Origin: JBBDWK01 sp040902885
Lineage (GTDB): Bacteria; Acidobacteriota; Terriglobia; Bryobacterales; Bryobacteraceae
Reading direction: 5' to 3'
NCBI GenBank assembly: GCA_040902885.1
Contig: JBBDWK010000004.1
Location: 1-51,057 of the forward strand
Length of the DNA stretch: 51,057 nucleotides
The notes under the pieces were generated by a model. It saw only the letters and a program-made list of their open reading frames with translations, did not search any database and had not been told where the DNA came from. Within the stretch, counting starts at the first letter, position 1, and each line of letters starts with the position of its first letter. This document shows positions 32,226 through 40,371 of the stretch, piece after piece. Made by a program: the position numbers and the translations under genes.

Positions 32226-32843
32226 ATGAGCAGTAATTACCGAAGTCGGCTGAAAACGTGGCTGACCCAGTACTCGTTAAAGCACGGGAAGCCCAATGAA
32301 TTTCTTCTTGCCTCGGGGCGCAGGAGCGAGTGGTACATTGACGCAAAATTAACGACCTGCAAAGCCGAAGCAATGCCTCTCATTGGTCGGGTGTTCATCG
32401 AAAGGATCGAACACAATGGTTGGCGTCCTGCGGCTGTAGGGGGGCTTGTGATCGGAGCCGACCCCATTGTCATGTCCATCGCCAGGGAGAGCATTCAGGT
32501 TGGAGAGGCTATCAACGCATTTCTCGTCCGGAAAGAGCCGAAGAAGCACGGGATGAACAAGTTCTTGGAGGGCCTGGAAGACCCTCACGGCCTTCGGGTC
32601 GTTATCATCGATGACGTTTGTACAACTGGCGACTCTACCCGTATCGCAATCGACCGAGCACGAGAAGCCGGTTTGCGCGTCGAGGGGGCGATTTGCTTAG
32701 TCGACAGAGAAGAGGGTGCCGCCGATATGATAGCGAAATTGGGCTTTCCGTTCGACCGAATCTTCACTTTGGGGGAACTGCAAGCTGAGCACGAATCTCT
32801 CGTATGTGCAGGGGCTGGTTCAGAACGGTCTCTACACGGATAA
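32226..32843 (+). CDS. pyrE: Orotate phosphoribosyltransferase-like enzyme
   Basis: The 205-residue protein has the OPRTase layout: EFLLASGRRSEWYIDAKLTT at the substrate strand, the catalytic loop RKEPKKHGMNKFLEG with Lys and His, and the PRPP motif LRVVIIDDVCTTGDSTRIAI. It would make orotidine monophosphate from orotate and PRPP, or a related nucleotide. It sits in a mobile zone away from other pyrimidine genes, so it may be a second, specialised copy. TTG 32220 is possible; ATG 32226 has GGGGGA upstream. The next gene overlaps its end by 38 bp. Confidence 0.82.
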   Translation: MSSNYRSRLKTWLTQYSLKHGKPNEFLLASGRRSEWYIDAKLTTCKAEAMPLIGRVFIERIEHNGWRPAAVGGLVIGADPIVMSIARESIQVGEAINAFLVRKEPKKHGMNKFLEGLEDPHGLRVVIIDDVCTTGDSTRIAIDRAREAGLRVEGAICLVDREEGAADMIAKLGFPFDRIFTLGELQAEHESLVCAGAGSERSLHG

Positions 32844-33111
32844 CGTTCGCAGCATCCTGGATGCCTGCTGGGAGCAAGCGATCAGCGCCGGTGACTTCCG
32901 CTGGTTTTTTCTTCTAGTGCATCAGAGCCTTGCTTGTCTTCTAGACGATGCGAATCCTGTAGATGATGTCCCTGTCGAATCTTCACTCCTCCAAATGCAA
33001 GCGGCATTGCTAGACGGCCTGAGCGCAGTTGAGGCGCACGATGAGGCGAGGTTGATAAGAGCGGCAAACCAGTACTCTCTTCATTTCCTCAACTTTGCTC
33101 GCCAACATTGA
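32806..33111 (+). CDS. Small helical hypothetical protein
   Basis: This frame of 101 residues starts at GTG 32806 inside the PyrE-like gene and ends at TGA 33109-33111. The product is predicted helical and acidic (NVRSILDACWEQAISAG, FFLLVHQSLACLLDDANPV, LLQMQAALLDGLSAVEAHDE) with no recognised family. The start is uncertain because no ribosome site is clear. The overlap suggests translation coupled to the enzyme. It might be a dedicated partner of the PyrE-like protein, but this is unsupported beyond position. Confidence 0.5.
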   Translation: MQGLVQNGLYTDNVRSILDACWEQAISAGDFRWFFLLVHQSLACLLDDANPVDDVPVESSLLQMQAALLDGLSAVEAHDEARLIRAANQYSLHFLNFARQH

Positions 33112-33416
33112 ATGGGAAGCCTCTGGCTGCCCCGTCGTGAAGTCGCCGGACGGCTCATGACGGTCTGGTACCCCCCGACAGCTCACGCCGTGGCCCACCT
33201 CTCTGCTGTGGCGAGGGTGCGTTCTTGGCCTCACTGCTTAGCGCGGAGGACATCGCGGGAGGCGTGATCTGCCATTGCCACCGCGACGGCCGTAACACGG
33301 CTCGGGATGCAGGCGGCCGAAGATGCGCTTCAGGACTTCGAAGTGAGGCTCGCAGGCGCTGATTGTGGCGAGCATGATGGCCTTTGCGTGGCTTCTTCGG
33401 TTGAAGGGTCGCATGT
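33112..33416. other. Intergenic stretch, no gene recognised
   Basis: No frame here gives a recognisable protein. On the minus strand a short stretch encodes HFEVLKRIFGRLHPEP before a stop, which could be debris of a mobile gene, but I cannot place it in a family. The stretch lies between a plus-strand pair and a minus-strand pair and would have to hold the transcription ends of both. Confidence 0.3.
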
Positions 33417-33614
33417 TCAGATGCCGAGCATCTGCTTCTTCTTCGCCTGAAATTCTTCGTCGGTGAGCAATCCCCTATCCCGTAGTGACGCCAACCGTTC
33501 GATCTGTTCGGCCAGATCCGGTCCGGCGACGGTCAAGACCGACTCCTTCTTGCCCATCCGCTCCCGAACAATCGAAACGAACGCCTGAACGCTACCCCAG
33601 TGAATGTGCTTCAT
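33417..33614 (-). CDS. SHOCT-domain fragment of a split PH-SHOCT protein
   Basis: The 65-residue product ends in a SHOCT domain: DLAEQIERLASLRDRGLLTD followed by EEFQAKKKQMLGI. Its first part, HIHWGSVQAFVSIVRERMG, matches the segment that follows the PH domain in single-chain homologues. The ATG overlaps the stop of the upstream PH frame in ATGA. It is therefore either the 3' half of a frameshifted gene or a separately translated piece made by coupling. SHOCT domains are short oligomerisation units at the C-terminus of many membrane-associated proteins. Confidence 0.65.
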   Translation of the reverse strand: MKHIHWGSVQAFVSIVRERMGKKESVLTVAGPDLAEQIERLASLRDRGLLTDEEFQAKKKQMLGI

Positions 33615-33883
33615 TGGGCGCTATTCCCCGACGTGAACAGCGAAATCCTGTATCCGAGAAGGGCGCCCTTCGAGAACTCAATGGAGGAAATATTCGGGTA
33701 TGGGATCTCCTCCGTTTCGTAGCCGAACAGCTTCTTAGCGAAGAAAAAGACCCGACGATCCGTTGCTATCAAAACCCCTACCCGGAGCGAGTCTTGCCCG
33801 AGCCGCTTACATTCGTATGCGCCACCAACAGCTTGGAGGGCATGCTCTCCAAGCTGAAAATGCTCCTTCGCCTGTTCAGCCAT
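33611..33883 (-). CDS. Bacterial PH-like domain protein, 5' half of split gene
   Basis: From ATG 33883 the frame gives 90 residues with the bacterial PH-domain pattern: CKRLGQDSLRVGVLIATDRR, VFFFAKKLFGYETEEIPYPN and ISSIEFSKGALLGYRISLFT, then stops after GNSAQ where homologues continue with another strand. The frame is open to 33943, but the extra residues are unlike the family. Such PH-SHOCT proteins are found in phages and mobile regions as well as chromosomes. The stop overlaps the SHOCT fragment start by 4 bp. Function is unknown; membrane or protein binding is typical of the fold. Confidence 0.65.
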   Translation of the reverse strand: MAEQAKEHFQLGEHALQAVGGAYECKRLGQDSLRVGVLIATDRRVFFFAKKLFGYETEEIPYPNISSIEFSKGALLGYRISLFTSGNSAQ

Positions 33884-34034
33884 CTTCGTAGTTTGCCACT
33901 CTGCTGACCTCACTGAAATGCAGCGGACATTGCAGGATATCACCCTCGGAGCGGGATTACCTGGACACTGCCAAAGCGCGGTGCCGATCTCTCACTCCCG
34001 CTTCCCTGTAGCCTTAGGAGCGGGCGGCTATTTC

Positions 34035-35384
34035 TCAAGCCGCGTCTTCGGAGTTTCTGACGAGGCGGTGCAGGTAGGCCCGCGAGATCTTCAGGCTGCG
34101 CGCGGCCAGCGTCTTATTGCCGTTGGAGTCGACGATCGCCTTGTTTGCCAGCGTGATTTTGTACTGCCGCAACTGATCCTCGAACGAGTTGCTCTTGACC
34201 TCCAGAACCGGGACACCCGGCTGCTCCAGGTGTTCCGGAAGGTCTCTCGGGCCGATGCTGTCGCCGTCCGCAATGATGACGGCGCGCTGGATGGCGTTTT
34301 CGAGTTCCCGGATATTTCCCGGCCAGTCGTATTCCACCAGCATCTGCATCGCGGTGGGCTGGATGCCGAAAACCGGCTTGTCGTATGCTTTGGCGTACAT
34401 GGAGAGAAAGTGCCCGGCCAGCGCGGGAATGTCCTCGGTGCGGTGCCGCAGAGCCGGAACCTGAATCCGCATGACGTTCACTCGGAAGAACAGGTCCCGC
34501 CGGAAAGCGCCCTCTTCCACCATCCGCTCCAGATCGCGATGCGTGGCGAACAGCACCCGGGCTTTAAGGGGAAGCAGCTTGCCGCTGCCTAAGCGGCTGA
34601 ATTCCCGCTGCTGCAAAACCCGGAGCAGCTTCACCTGTATCTGCAAGCTCAGCTCGCCGATCTCATCCAGCAGCAGCGTGCCCTCGCCCGCCTGCTCGAA
34701 ATAGCCCTCGCGCGCGCCGGCGGTTCCCGTGAATGCGCCCCTTTCGTGTCCGAACAGCTCGGCCTCTATCAGCGCTTCGGGAATGGCGCCGCAAGAAACC
34801 GCGACAAAAGGATGCTGCTTGCGGCAGCTGACGTTATGGATGGCGCGGGCGACCAACTCTTTCCCGGTGCCGCTTTCGCCTCCGATCAGAACGAAGGCAT
34901 TGAGGTCGGCCACGCGGCGAATCAGGTCGTAGACTACCTGGGAACGGCCGCTCGATCCGACCAGTCCTTCGTACATCGAGACGCTCTCAACCGCCTCGCG
35001 CACCTTCGCCAGTTCTCGCTTCACCAGCGAATGCTCGTAGGCGCGCCGGACGACGATCTTCAGCTCGATCAGGGACGGAGGCTTGCGGAAGCAGTCGTAA
35101 ACGCCGCGCTCGAGCAACTGCATGGCGGCGGCACGGCTGCTGTCGTCCGTCATTACCACGATAGGGAGGCGGCCATCCCGGATCTCATCGACGAAGGCCA
35201 GCTCGCCGGAGATGGATGGGCAGTTGGAATCGAGATCGAGAATCAGCACGTCGATCCGGTCGCCGGCCACGAGCTGTTTTACTTTTTCGCGGTCGGCTTC
35301 CACCAGCACGGTGAAGTCCGGCGCCAGAGCGGAAGCGAGCAGGGGCTGTAACCTATAGTCCTTGGAACATATAACCAATCGCAT
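34035..35384 (-). CDS. Sigma-54 enhancer-binding response regulator (NtrC-like)
   Basis: The 449-residue protein has an N-terminal receiver domain (IDVLILDLDSN with the phospho-Asp, VVMTDDS, FRKPPSL with the conserved Lys), though the acidic pocket is reduced to SKD. The AAA+ domain has Walker A GGESGTGKELVARAI, a GAFTGT loop in place of the usual GAFTGA, Walker B GTLLLDEIGEL and the arginine finger region FRRDLFFRVNVM. A Fis-type HTH (NGNKTLAARSLKISRAYLHR) ends the protein. It should activate RpoN promoters. It is the only such regulator in the window and a candidate for the dyads in the pilus region. No histidine kinase is adjacent. Confidence 0.9.
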   Translation of the reverse strand: MRLVICSKDYRLQPLLASALAPDFTVLVEADREKVKQLVAGDRIDVLILDLDSNCPSISGELAFVDEIRDGRLPIVVMTDDSSRAAAMQLLERGVYDCFRKPPSLIELKIVVRRAYEHSLVKRELAKVREAVESVSMYEGLVGSSGRSQVVYDLIRRVADLNAFVLIGGESGTGKELVARAIHNVSCRKQHPFVAVSCGAIPEALIEAELFGHERGAFTGTAGAREGYFEQAGEGTLLLDEIGELSLQIQVKLLRVLQQREFSRLGSGKLLPLKARVLFATHRDLERMVEEGAFRRDLFFRVNVMRIQVPALRHRTEDIPALAGHFLSMYAKAYDKPVFGIQPTAMQMLVEYDWPGNIRELENAIQRAVIIADGDSIGPRDLPEHLEQPGVPVLEVKSNSFEDQLRQYKITLANKAIVDSNGNKTLAARSLKISRAYLHRLVRNSEDAA

Positions 35385-35441
35385 TGTTGCGCCGCCAAAA
35401 TGCCGTTAGGAGTAACAGAATAGGGCGTCCGCGAAGGAGTT

Positions 35442-35456
35442 GCAATTAGGCAACCG
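35442..35456 (-). promoter_or_regulatory. Possible sigma-54 promoter of the NtrC-like gene
   Basis: On the minus strand CGGTTGCCTAATTGC gives GG at 35454-35455 and GC at 35442-35443 with 10 bases between, followed by AAC. The predicted start near 35430 leaves a 46-base leader. No TGTAAAC dyad is found upstream. The match is short and, alone, could be chance. If real, it would suggest autoactivation. Confidence 0.3.
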
Positions 35457-35493
35457 GGGTAGTGCGTTCCCCTTACCAAGAAAGATTCCGGTC

Positions 35494-36264
35494 TTAGACG
35501 GCGGTGGCTCCGCCGTCCACCACAATGGTTTGACCGGTGATATAGTCCGACGCCGGCGCGGCCAGAAACACGGCCACGCCCTTCAACTCTCCCGGCTTTC
35601 CGGGGCGCCCCAGAGGAACGTGAGTTTCGAAGTAACTACCCATGCGCGGCAATACCTTCTCCGTCATGCGCGAGGGAAAGAAGCCCGGAGCGATGGCGTT
35701 CACGCGAATGTTGTAGCCGGCCCAGTTCGCGGCCAAATCGCGCGTCAGGGCGATCAACCCGCCCTTGCTGGCGACGTACCCGGAGGTGTTCAGGCCCATC
35801 GATCCCTTCAGACCCGCGATGGACGCCACGTTGACGATGCGGCCGTATCGCCGCCGGATCATCTCGCGTCCCGCGGCCTGGCTGAACAGAAATGCCCCGG
35901 TGAGGTTGATGTCCAGCACCATGCGCCACTTATCGAGCGGCATCTCCTCGGCCGGGGCGCCCCAGCTTACGCCTGCGTTGTTAATCAGTATGTCGATCCG
36001 GCCGAAGGCCTCCATGGTTTTTCGCACGGCCGCCTGCACCTCGTCCGGATTGGACACGTCGCATAACGCGCCCTCCGCGCGGAACCCCCGCGCGCGGAGA
36101 CAGTCCACTGCCGGGGCGAGCCACTGGTCCCTGCGGGCGAGGAGCATCAGCGAGCAGCCGGCCTCGGCCAGCCCTTCGGCCATCTCCTCGCCCAGTCCTC
36201 TCGACCCGCCGGTAACCAGCGCCACCTGACCGCTCAGATCGAACAACTTCTTCAGCTCTGTCAT
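35494..36264 (-). CDS. Short-chain dehydrogenase/reductase
   Basis: The 256-residue protein is a classical SDR. VALVTGGSRGLGEEMAEGL is the NAD(P) site, INNAGVSWGAP the NNAG motif, and NVASIAGLKGSM with SGYVASKGGL supplies the catalytic Ser, Tyr and Lys. The C-terminus DYITGQTIVVDGGATAV is standard. It most resembles gluconate 5-dehydrogenase or 3-oxoacyl reductase-like members, but the substrate cannot be read. The start overlaps the pgk stop (ATGA), so it is the second gene of a pgk-SDR operon. Confidence 0.88.
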   Translation of the reverse strand: MTELKKLFDLSGQVALVTGGSRGLGEEMAEGLAEAGCSLMLLARRDQWLAPAVDCLRARGFRAEGALCDVSNPDEVQAAVRKTMEAFGRIDILINNAGVSWGAPAEEMPLDKWRMVLDINLTGAFLFSQAAGREMIRRRYGRIVNVASIAGLKGSMGLNTSGYVASKGGLIALTRDLAANWAGYNIRVNAIAPGFFPSRMTEKVLPRMGSYFETHVPLGRPGKPGELKGVAVFLAAPASDYITGQTIVVDGGATAV

Positions 36265-37439
36265 GAACTTATCTTGTCCGTAAGGACCGCCACGCCGGGC
36301 AGTTCGATGCCGGAGAGAAACTCCAGCGATGCACCGCCTCCCGTCGAGACATGTGAAATCCGGTCCGCCACCCCGGCGGCCTTGATGGCTTTCTCGGAAT
36401 CGCCGCCGCCCACGATCGATGTCGCCCCGGACTCGGCCACCGCGCGCGCCAGTGCCACCGTCCCCTTGTCGAAGGGGGGCTTCTCAAACACGCCCATCGG
36501 CCCGTTCCAGATCACCGCCTTCGACGCGCGTATGAGTTCGGAATAGAGGGCCACCGTCTTCGGCCCTATGTCCACGCCGATTTTATCGTCGGGAATAATT
36601 TTGACCTCCTGGTAATCCGCGCCCTCGCGAATCTCCGCAGTCACTGCGTGGTCCACCGGCAGCACCAGCTTTTGACCCGCCGATTGCAGCAGCTCAGCGG
36701 CCAGCGGCAGCTTGTCGTCTTCCACCAGGGACCGGCCCACCGGCTCGCCCCGCGCCTTCATAAACGTGTACGCCATGGCGCCGCCGATCAGCAGCCGGTC
36801 CACGATTTTGAGCAGGTTCGAAATGACTTCAATCTTATCGCTCACCTTCGCCCCACCCAGCAAAGCCACGGCGGGCCGCGGCGGATTCCGGGTCGCGAGC
36901 GTCAGGTACCGCAGCTCCCGCTCCATCAGCAGACCGGCGGCGGCCTTGGGCAGGAACCGCACCATTCCCACCGTGGATGCGTGCGCGCGGTGGGCCGAGC
37001 CGAACGCGTCGTTCACATAAAGGTCGCAGAGCGCGGCCAGCTTGCGCGAAAATTCCGCATCGTTGGCCTCCTCCTCGGGATGGAACCGGAGATTTTCCAG
37101 GAGCAGCACCTCGCCCGGGGCCGGCTTCATGGCTTCCACTTCCGGGCCGATGCAATCCGGCGCCATCTTCACCGGACGCTCCAGCAGCTCCTCCAGCCGC
37201 CGGGCTACCGGCTTCAGGCTCATCTCGGGGTTCGGCTTGCCTTTGGGACGCCCCAGGTGGGATGCCAGCACGACGCCCGCGCCCCGCTCCAGGGCGTACC
37301 GGATAGTCGGGAGGGACGCCTGGATGCGGTTGTCGCTGGTAATCTCCCGGCCTCCAGCCGCCAGGGGCACATTGAAATCCACGCGAATGAAGACACGCTT
37401 TTGTTTGAGATTCAGATCGCGAATCGACAGCTTCGGCAT
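36261..37439 (-). CDS. pgk: Phosphoglycerate kinase
   Basis: The 392-residue protein is a complete PGK, which makes ATP from 1,3-bisphosphoglycerate in glycolysis. Blocks include KRVFIRVDFNVPLA, VVLASHLGRPKGK, LLENLRFHPEEEAND, YVNDAFGSAHRAHAST, LLGGAKVSDKI, KAVIWNGPMGVFE and the C-terminal SIVGGGDSEKAI with HVSTGGGASLEFL. All substrate residues expected in these blocks are present. It is normally cytoplasmic and essential for central metabolism. Its neighbours are not other glycolytic genes. Confidence 0.96.
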   Translation of the reverse strand: MPKLSIRDLNLKQKRVFIRVDFNVPLAAGGREITSDNRIQASLPTIRYALERGAGVVLASHLGRPKGKPNPEMSLKPVARRLEELLERPVKMAPDCIGPEVEAMKPAPGEVLLLENLRFHPEEEANDAEFSRKLAALCDLYVNDAFGSAHRAHASTVGMVRFLPKAAAGLLMERELRYLTLATRNPPRPAVALLGGAKVSDKIEVISNLLKIVDRLLIGGAMAYTFMKARGEPVGRSLVEDDKLPLAAELLQSAGQKLVLPVDHAVTAEIREGADYQEVKIIPDDKIGVDIGPKTVALYSELIRASKAVIWNGPMGVFEKPPFDKGTVALARAVAESGATSIVGGGDSEKAIKAAGVADRISHVSTGGGASLEFLSGIELPGVAVLTDKISS

Positions 37440-37500
37440 GATATCTTCTTGAGATTAACAGGCCGGCGAAATTCGAGGGATGCTGGCGGTAAAGAGGGCT

Positions 37501-38004
37501 TCAGGCCCGCGACGCGCGGCTTTTCCGGGCGGCGACGCCCTCCACGCGCGGCGGTTTCCTGGACTCCGCCTCAAGCCGCCGCACCTGGTCCGTTACGCAC
37601 ACCAGAAACATCGGTTGGCGGGCGTTCTTCAGCAGATCGATCACGCGGCTCTCGCTGTCTTCCAGATAGATCGACTTTCCGTCGGTGAGCAGGTGGATCT
37701 CGGAATCCCCGCGCAGGGCGTCGGCGAACCGCTTCCCCATCTCCTTTTGCAGGTACTTCAGCACCCGCCGGATCTTCTGAAGGGAGAAGCCTTTCCGCCG
37801 TAATTCGGCGATCACAGTGACCTCCACCACTTCGTGAGGCAAGTACACTCTCCGGTGCCCGTCGTGCCGGGGCGAGACCACGTTCTGCTCGTCCCACCAC
37901 TGGAGCTGGCGCAGGCTTACGCCCGAGAGTCTGGAGACTTCGTTGCTGGTATAGTAATCCGTTTCCGGCGACGCAGCAGACCGGCTCTTTTTTGTTTTGA
38001 ACAT
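37501..38004 (-). CDS. MerR-family transcriptional regulator
   Basis: The 167-residue protein has a MerR-type winged HTH at residues ~17-85: YYTSNEVSRLSGVSLRQLQW, DGHRRVYLPHEVVEVTVIAE and RRKGFSLQKIRRVLKYL. The C-terminal part (IHLLTDGKSIYLEDSESRVI) is not a known effector domain and contains no cysteine cluster, so a metal sensor is unlikely. A basic tail ends the protein. Upstream on the minus strand TTGACG (38051-38056) and TACAGT (38028-38033) are 17 bp apart and may be its promoter. The target gene is not known. Confidence 0.85.
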   Translation of the reverse strand: MFKTKKSRSAASPETDYYTSNEVSRLSGVSLRQLQWWDEQNVVSPRHDGHRRVYLPHEVVEVTVIAELRRKGFSLQKIRRVLKYLQKEMGKRFADALRGDSEIHLLTDGKSIYLEDSESRVIDLLKNARQPMFLVCVTDQVRRLEAESRKPPRVEGVAARKSRASRA

Positions 38005-38122
38005 TTCTCGGCTCGTCCGTATCGACTGTACGCCTATCTGGATTATACGTCAACCCATCTTTGGGGATTGAGGCAACTTTTTTTGCTTAGGGTGCTCCTG
38101 ATACAATTTCAAGCGAACCGGT

Positions 38123-39310
38123 ATGAAGTATTTCATGCTGCCAGCCGTGCTCTGCGCGATGGCGGCTCATCTCAACTCCGCCCCGCCAGCCACGCCGTGG
38201 GACACGCTTCCCGGCCTCTCCCGGACGGCCGGGAAACCCGTCCCTGGGGGGAACCAGCTCCTTCAGAGACGGAAGAATAAGGACGAAGATTTTACGCAAA
38301 CCCGGGAAATCCCCAAAGACCCTCCGGCAGCCGTCGTCGCAGAGACCCGCCGCCTGGTTTTCCGGGTTTCGCCGCTCTCCGCGAAGGGTCTGCTCTCCCA
38401 GCAGGTCCGCGATGCGCTGAAGGCTTTGAGGCGCAGCTCGGGCGGCTCCATCGTCAAGCTTCGTGCCTTCGTGGCCGGGACGGGCGACATGCGGCGTGTG
38501 CAGGCCATCGTCAGCGAGGTGTTCACCGACCGCCGCCACGAGCTGCCCGCCCTGAGCGTGATCCAGGTCGGGGATCTCCCGCTCGAAGGCGCCCAGGTGG
38601 TTCTCGAATCCACTGCCGTGGCCAAAAAGGAAGTGTCGCCGCACGGGTTGATATTCATTTCGGGCCAGGTCAATTCGGTTGACGATCCGCTAGCGCCCGT
38701 GGCCCCGCTGGTCGAGAAATCGCTCGCCGATCTCAATGTGGCGCTGAAGTCCGCCAACGCCGGTCCAAAGGACGTGTTGCGGGTCACGTGCCTGCTCAGC
38801 ACCCTCCAGGACATCCAGACCGTGCGGGGCCGCGTGGCTGCCGAGTACCGGGAGGCAGCCCTGAATTTCGTCCAGATCCAGCGAGCGCCCTTGCGCGCGG
38901 TTGCCGAATGCGAGGCCGTGGCGCGCGCCACCACGCCGCTCTCCGAGCCCCTCAAGCTGGTGAATCCCGCAGGTCTCGCGTCATCGCCAAACTTTTCCCA
39001 TGTCGCGCTGGTTGGCGCGCCGCGCGTTGCCCTCACGGGGACGCAGGTGGCCTACGGGTTTCAGGACGGCGATGCCCGTCTGGCTTTCGAGCGCCTGGAC
39101 AAGGCTCTGGAGGCGGTTGGCACGTCGGCCAAGAAGGTGGCCATGTCCAGTATCTACCCGCTTTCCAATTCCCTGCGGGACCAGGCGAGCCGTATCCGCT
39201 TCGAGTTTTACGACCGCGCCCGTCCGCCCGCCAGCACCATGCTGCCCTTTCAAGGGCTGCCCTCCATGGACGCGGGTTTCGCGGTGGACGTGGTAGCCGT
39301 GGTGAATTAA
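38123..39310 (+). CDS. Secreted tandem Rid (YjgF/RidA)-domain protein
   Basis: The 395-residue protein has a signal peptide (MLPAVLCAMAAHLNS) and repeated Rid-like units. One ends at LPALSVIQVGDLPLEGAQVV, a second has FISGQVNSVDD, SLADLNVALKSANAGPKDVL and NFVQIQRAPLRAVAECEAVA, and a third has LTGTQVAYGF and a C-terminal FAVDVVAVV. RidA enzymes hydrolyse reactive enamines and carry a conserved Arg in the strand before ExxA. Here the corresponding positions read RAPLRAVAECE in one unit. Export of such a protein is unusual. The kinase gene follows 11 bp later. Confidence 0.72.
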   Translation: MKYFMLPAVLCAMAAHLNSAPPATPWDTLPGLSRTAGKPVPGGNQLLQRRKNKDEDFTQTREIPKDPPAAVVAETRRLVFRVSPLSAKGLLSQQVRDALKALRRSSGGSIVKLRAFVAGTGDMRRVQAIVSEVFTDRRHELPALSVIQVGDLPLEGAQVVLESTAVAKKEVSPHGLIFISGQVNSVDDPLAPVAPLVEKSLADLNVALKSANAGPKDVLRVTCLLSTLQDIQTVRGRVAAEYREAALNFVQIQRAPLRAVAECEAVARATTPLSEPLKLVNPAGLASSPNFSHVALVGAPRVALTGTQVAYGFQDGDARLAFERLDKALEAVGTSAKKVAMSSIYPLSNSLRDQASRIRFEFYDRARPPASTMLPFQGLPSMDAGFAVDVVAVVN

Positions 39311-39321
39311 TAAAGAGAATC

Positions 39322-40356
39322 ATGCCCGATACAGTTGTCACCTTTGGTGAAATCATGCTGCGTCTCGCGCCTCCGGGCTTCGAGCGCTTCCTGCAGACGC
39401 CGCAGTTCGTCGCCACCTTCGGCGGCGGCGAGGCCAATGTGGCCGTGGCCCTTTCCGTTTTTGGACGACCCGCGCGGTACGTCACCGTTCTGCCGCCCTC
39501 CCACCCCATCGCCGATTCCGTCATTGGAGAGCTGCGGCGCTTCGGGGTGGACACATCGCATATCGTGCGCGCCAAGGGCCGCATGGGCGTCTACTATGTG
39601 GAGACCGGGGCCAACCAGCGTCCTTCCAAGGTGGTTTACGATCGCGACAACGCCGCCATCGCGCTGGCCAAGCCGGGCGACATCGACTGGGACGCCGCTT
39701 TCGACGGCGCCGCCTGGTTCCATATCACCGGCATCACCCCCGCGCTGAGCGCTTCGGCGGCCGACCTGGCTCTCGAATCCGCGCGCAAGGCCCGGGAACG
39801 CGGCCTGACAGTCTCGTGCGACCTGAACTACCGCAAGAACCTCTGGAAGTGGGGCAAGCCCGCCGCGGAGGTAATGCGCGAGCTGGTGCGCTACGTGGAT
39901 GTCGCCATCGCCAACGAAGAGGACTTCCAGATGGCGCTGGGCATCCAGTCGAAAGCCGACGTGCATTCCGGCAAGCTCGAAGCCGCGCAGTACCGCGAGC
40001 TGGCTGAGCGCGTTGTCTGCGACTTCACCAATCTGAAAGTAATCGCCATCACGCTCCGTGAATCGAAGAGCGCATCGCACAACGGCTGGTCGGCCTGCCT
40101 CTATAACGGGAAGGACTTTCTGGTGAGCCGCCACTACGAGATCACGCACATCGTGGACCGGGTCGGCGGGGGCGACTGTTTCGCGGGGGGTCTGATCTAT
40201 GGTCTTACGATGCTGCCCACCCACCAGGATGCCCTCGAATTCGCGGTGGCCGCCTCCTGCCTGAAGCACTCCATTCCCGGTGACTTCAACCGCTTCACCG
40301 TGGATGAGGTCAAGAGCCTGATTCAGGGCGGCGGCTCGGGGCGCGTACAGCGGTAG
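39322..40356 (+). CDS. PfkB-family sugar kinase, 2-keto-3-deoxygluconate kinase-like
   Basis: The 344-residue kinase has the PfkB N-terminal block TFGEIMLRLAPPG, FGGGEANVAVALSVFG and the anion-hole motif DRVGGGDCFAGGLIYGL with catalytic Asp. CDLNYRKNLWKW and VAIANEEDFQMALG are typical of KDG kinases that phosphorylate 2-keto-3-deoxygluconate in pectin and uronate breakdown. The frame is open back into the Rid gene, but ATG 39322 precedes the conserved start. The gene converges with fahA with 15 bp between stops. Confidence 0.85.
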   Translation: MPDTVVTFGEIMLRLAPPGFERFLQTPQFVATFGGGEANVAVALSVFGRPARYVTVLPPSHPIADSVIGELRRFGVDTSHIVRAKGRMGVYYVETGANQRPSKVVYDRDNAAIALAKPGDIDWDAAFDGAAWFHITGITPALSASAADLALESARKARERGLTVSCDLNYRKNLWKWGKPAAEVMRELVRYVDVAIANEEDFQMALGIQSKADVHSGKLEAAQYRELAERVVCDFTNLKVIAITLRESKSASHNGWSACLYNGKDFLVSRHYEITHIVDRVGGGDCFAGGLIYGLTMLPTHQDALEFAVAASCLKHSIPGDFNRFTVDEVKSLIQGGGSGRVQR

Positions 40357-40371
40357 CTGGTTCCGGTCCGC

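Noticed and set aside
34000..34034. Terminator after the NtrC-like gene
   Set aside because: The region has some short repeats (GGAGCGGG) but no stem with a T-run that I could support.
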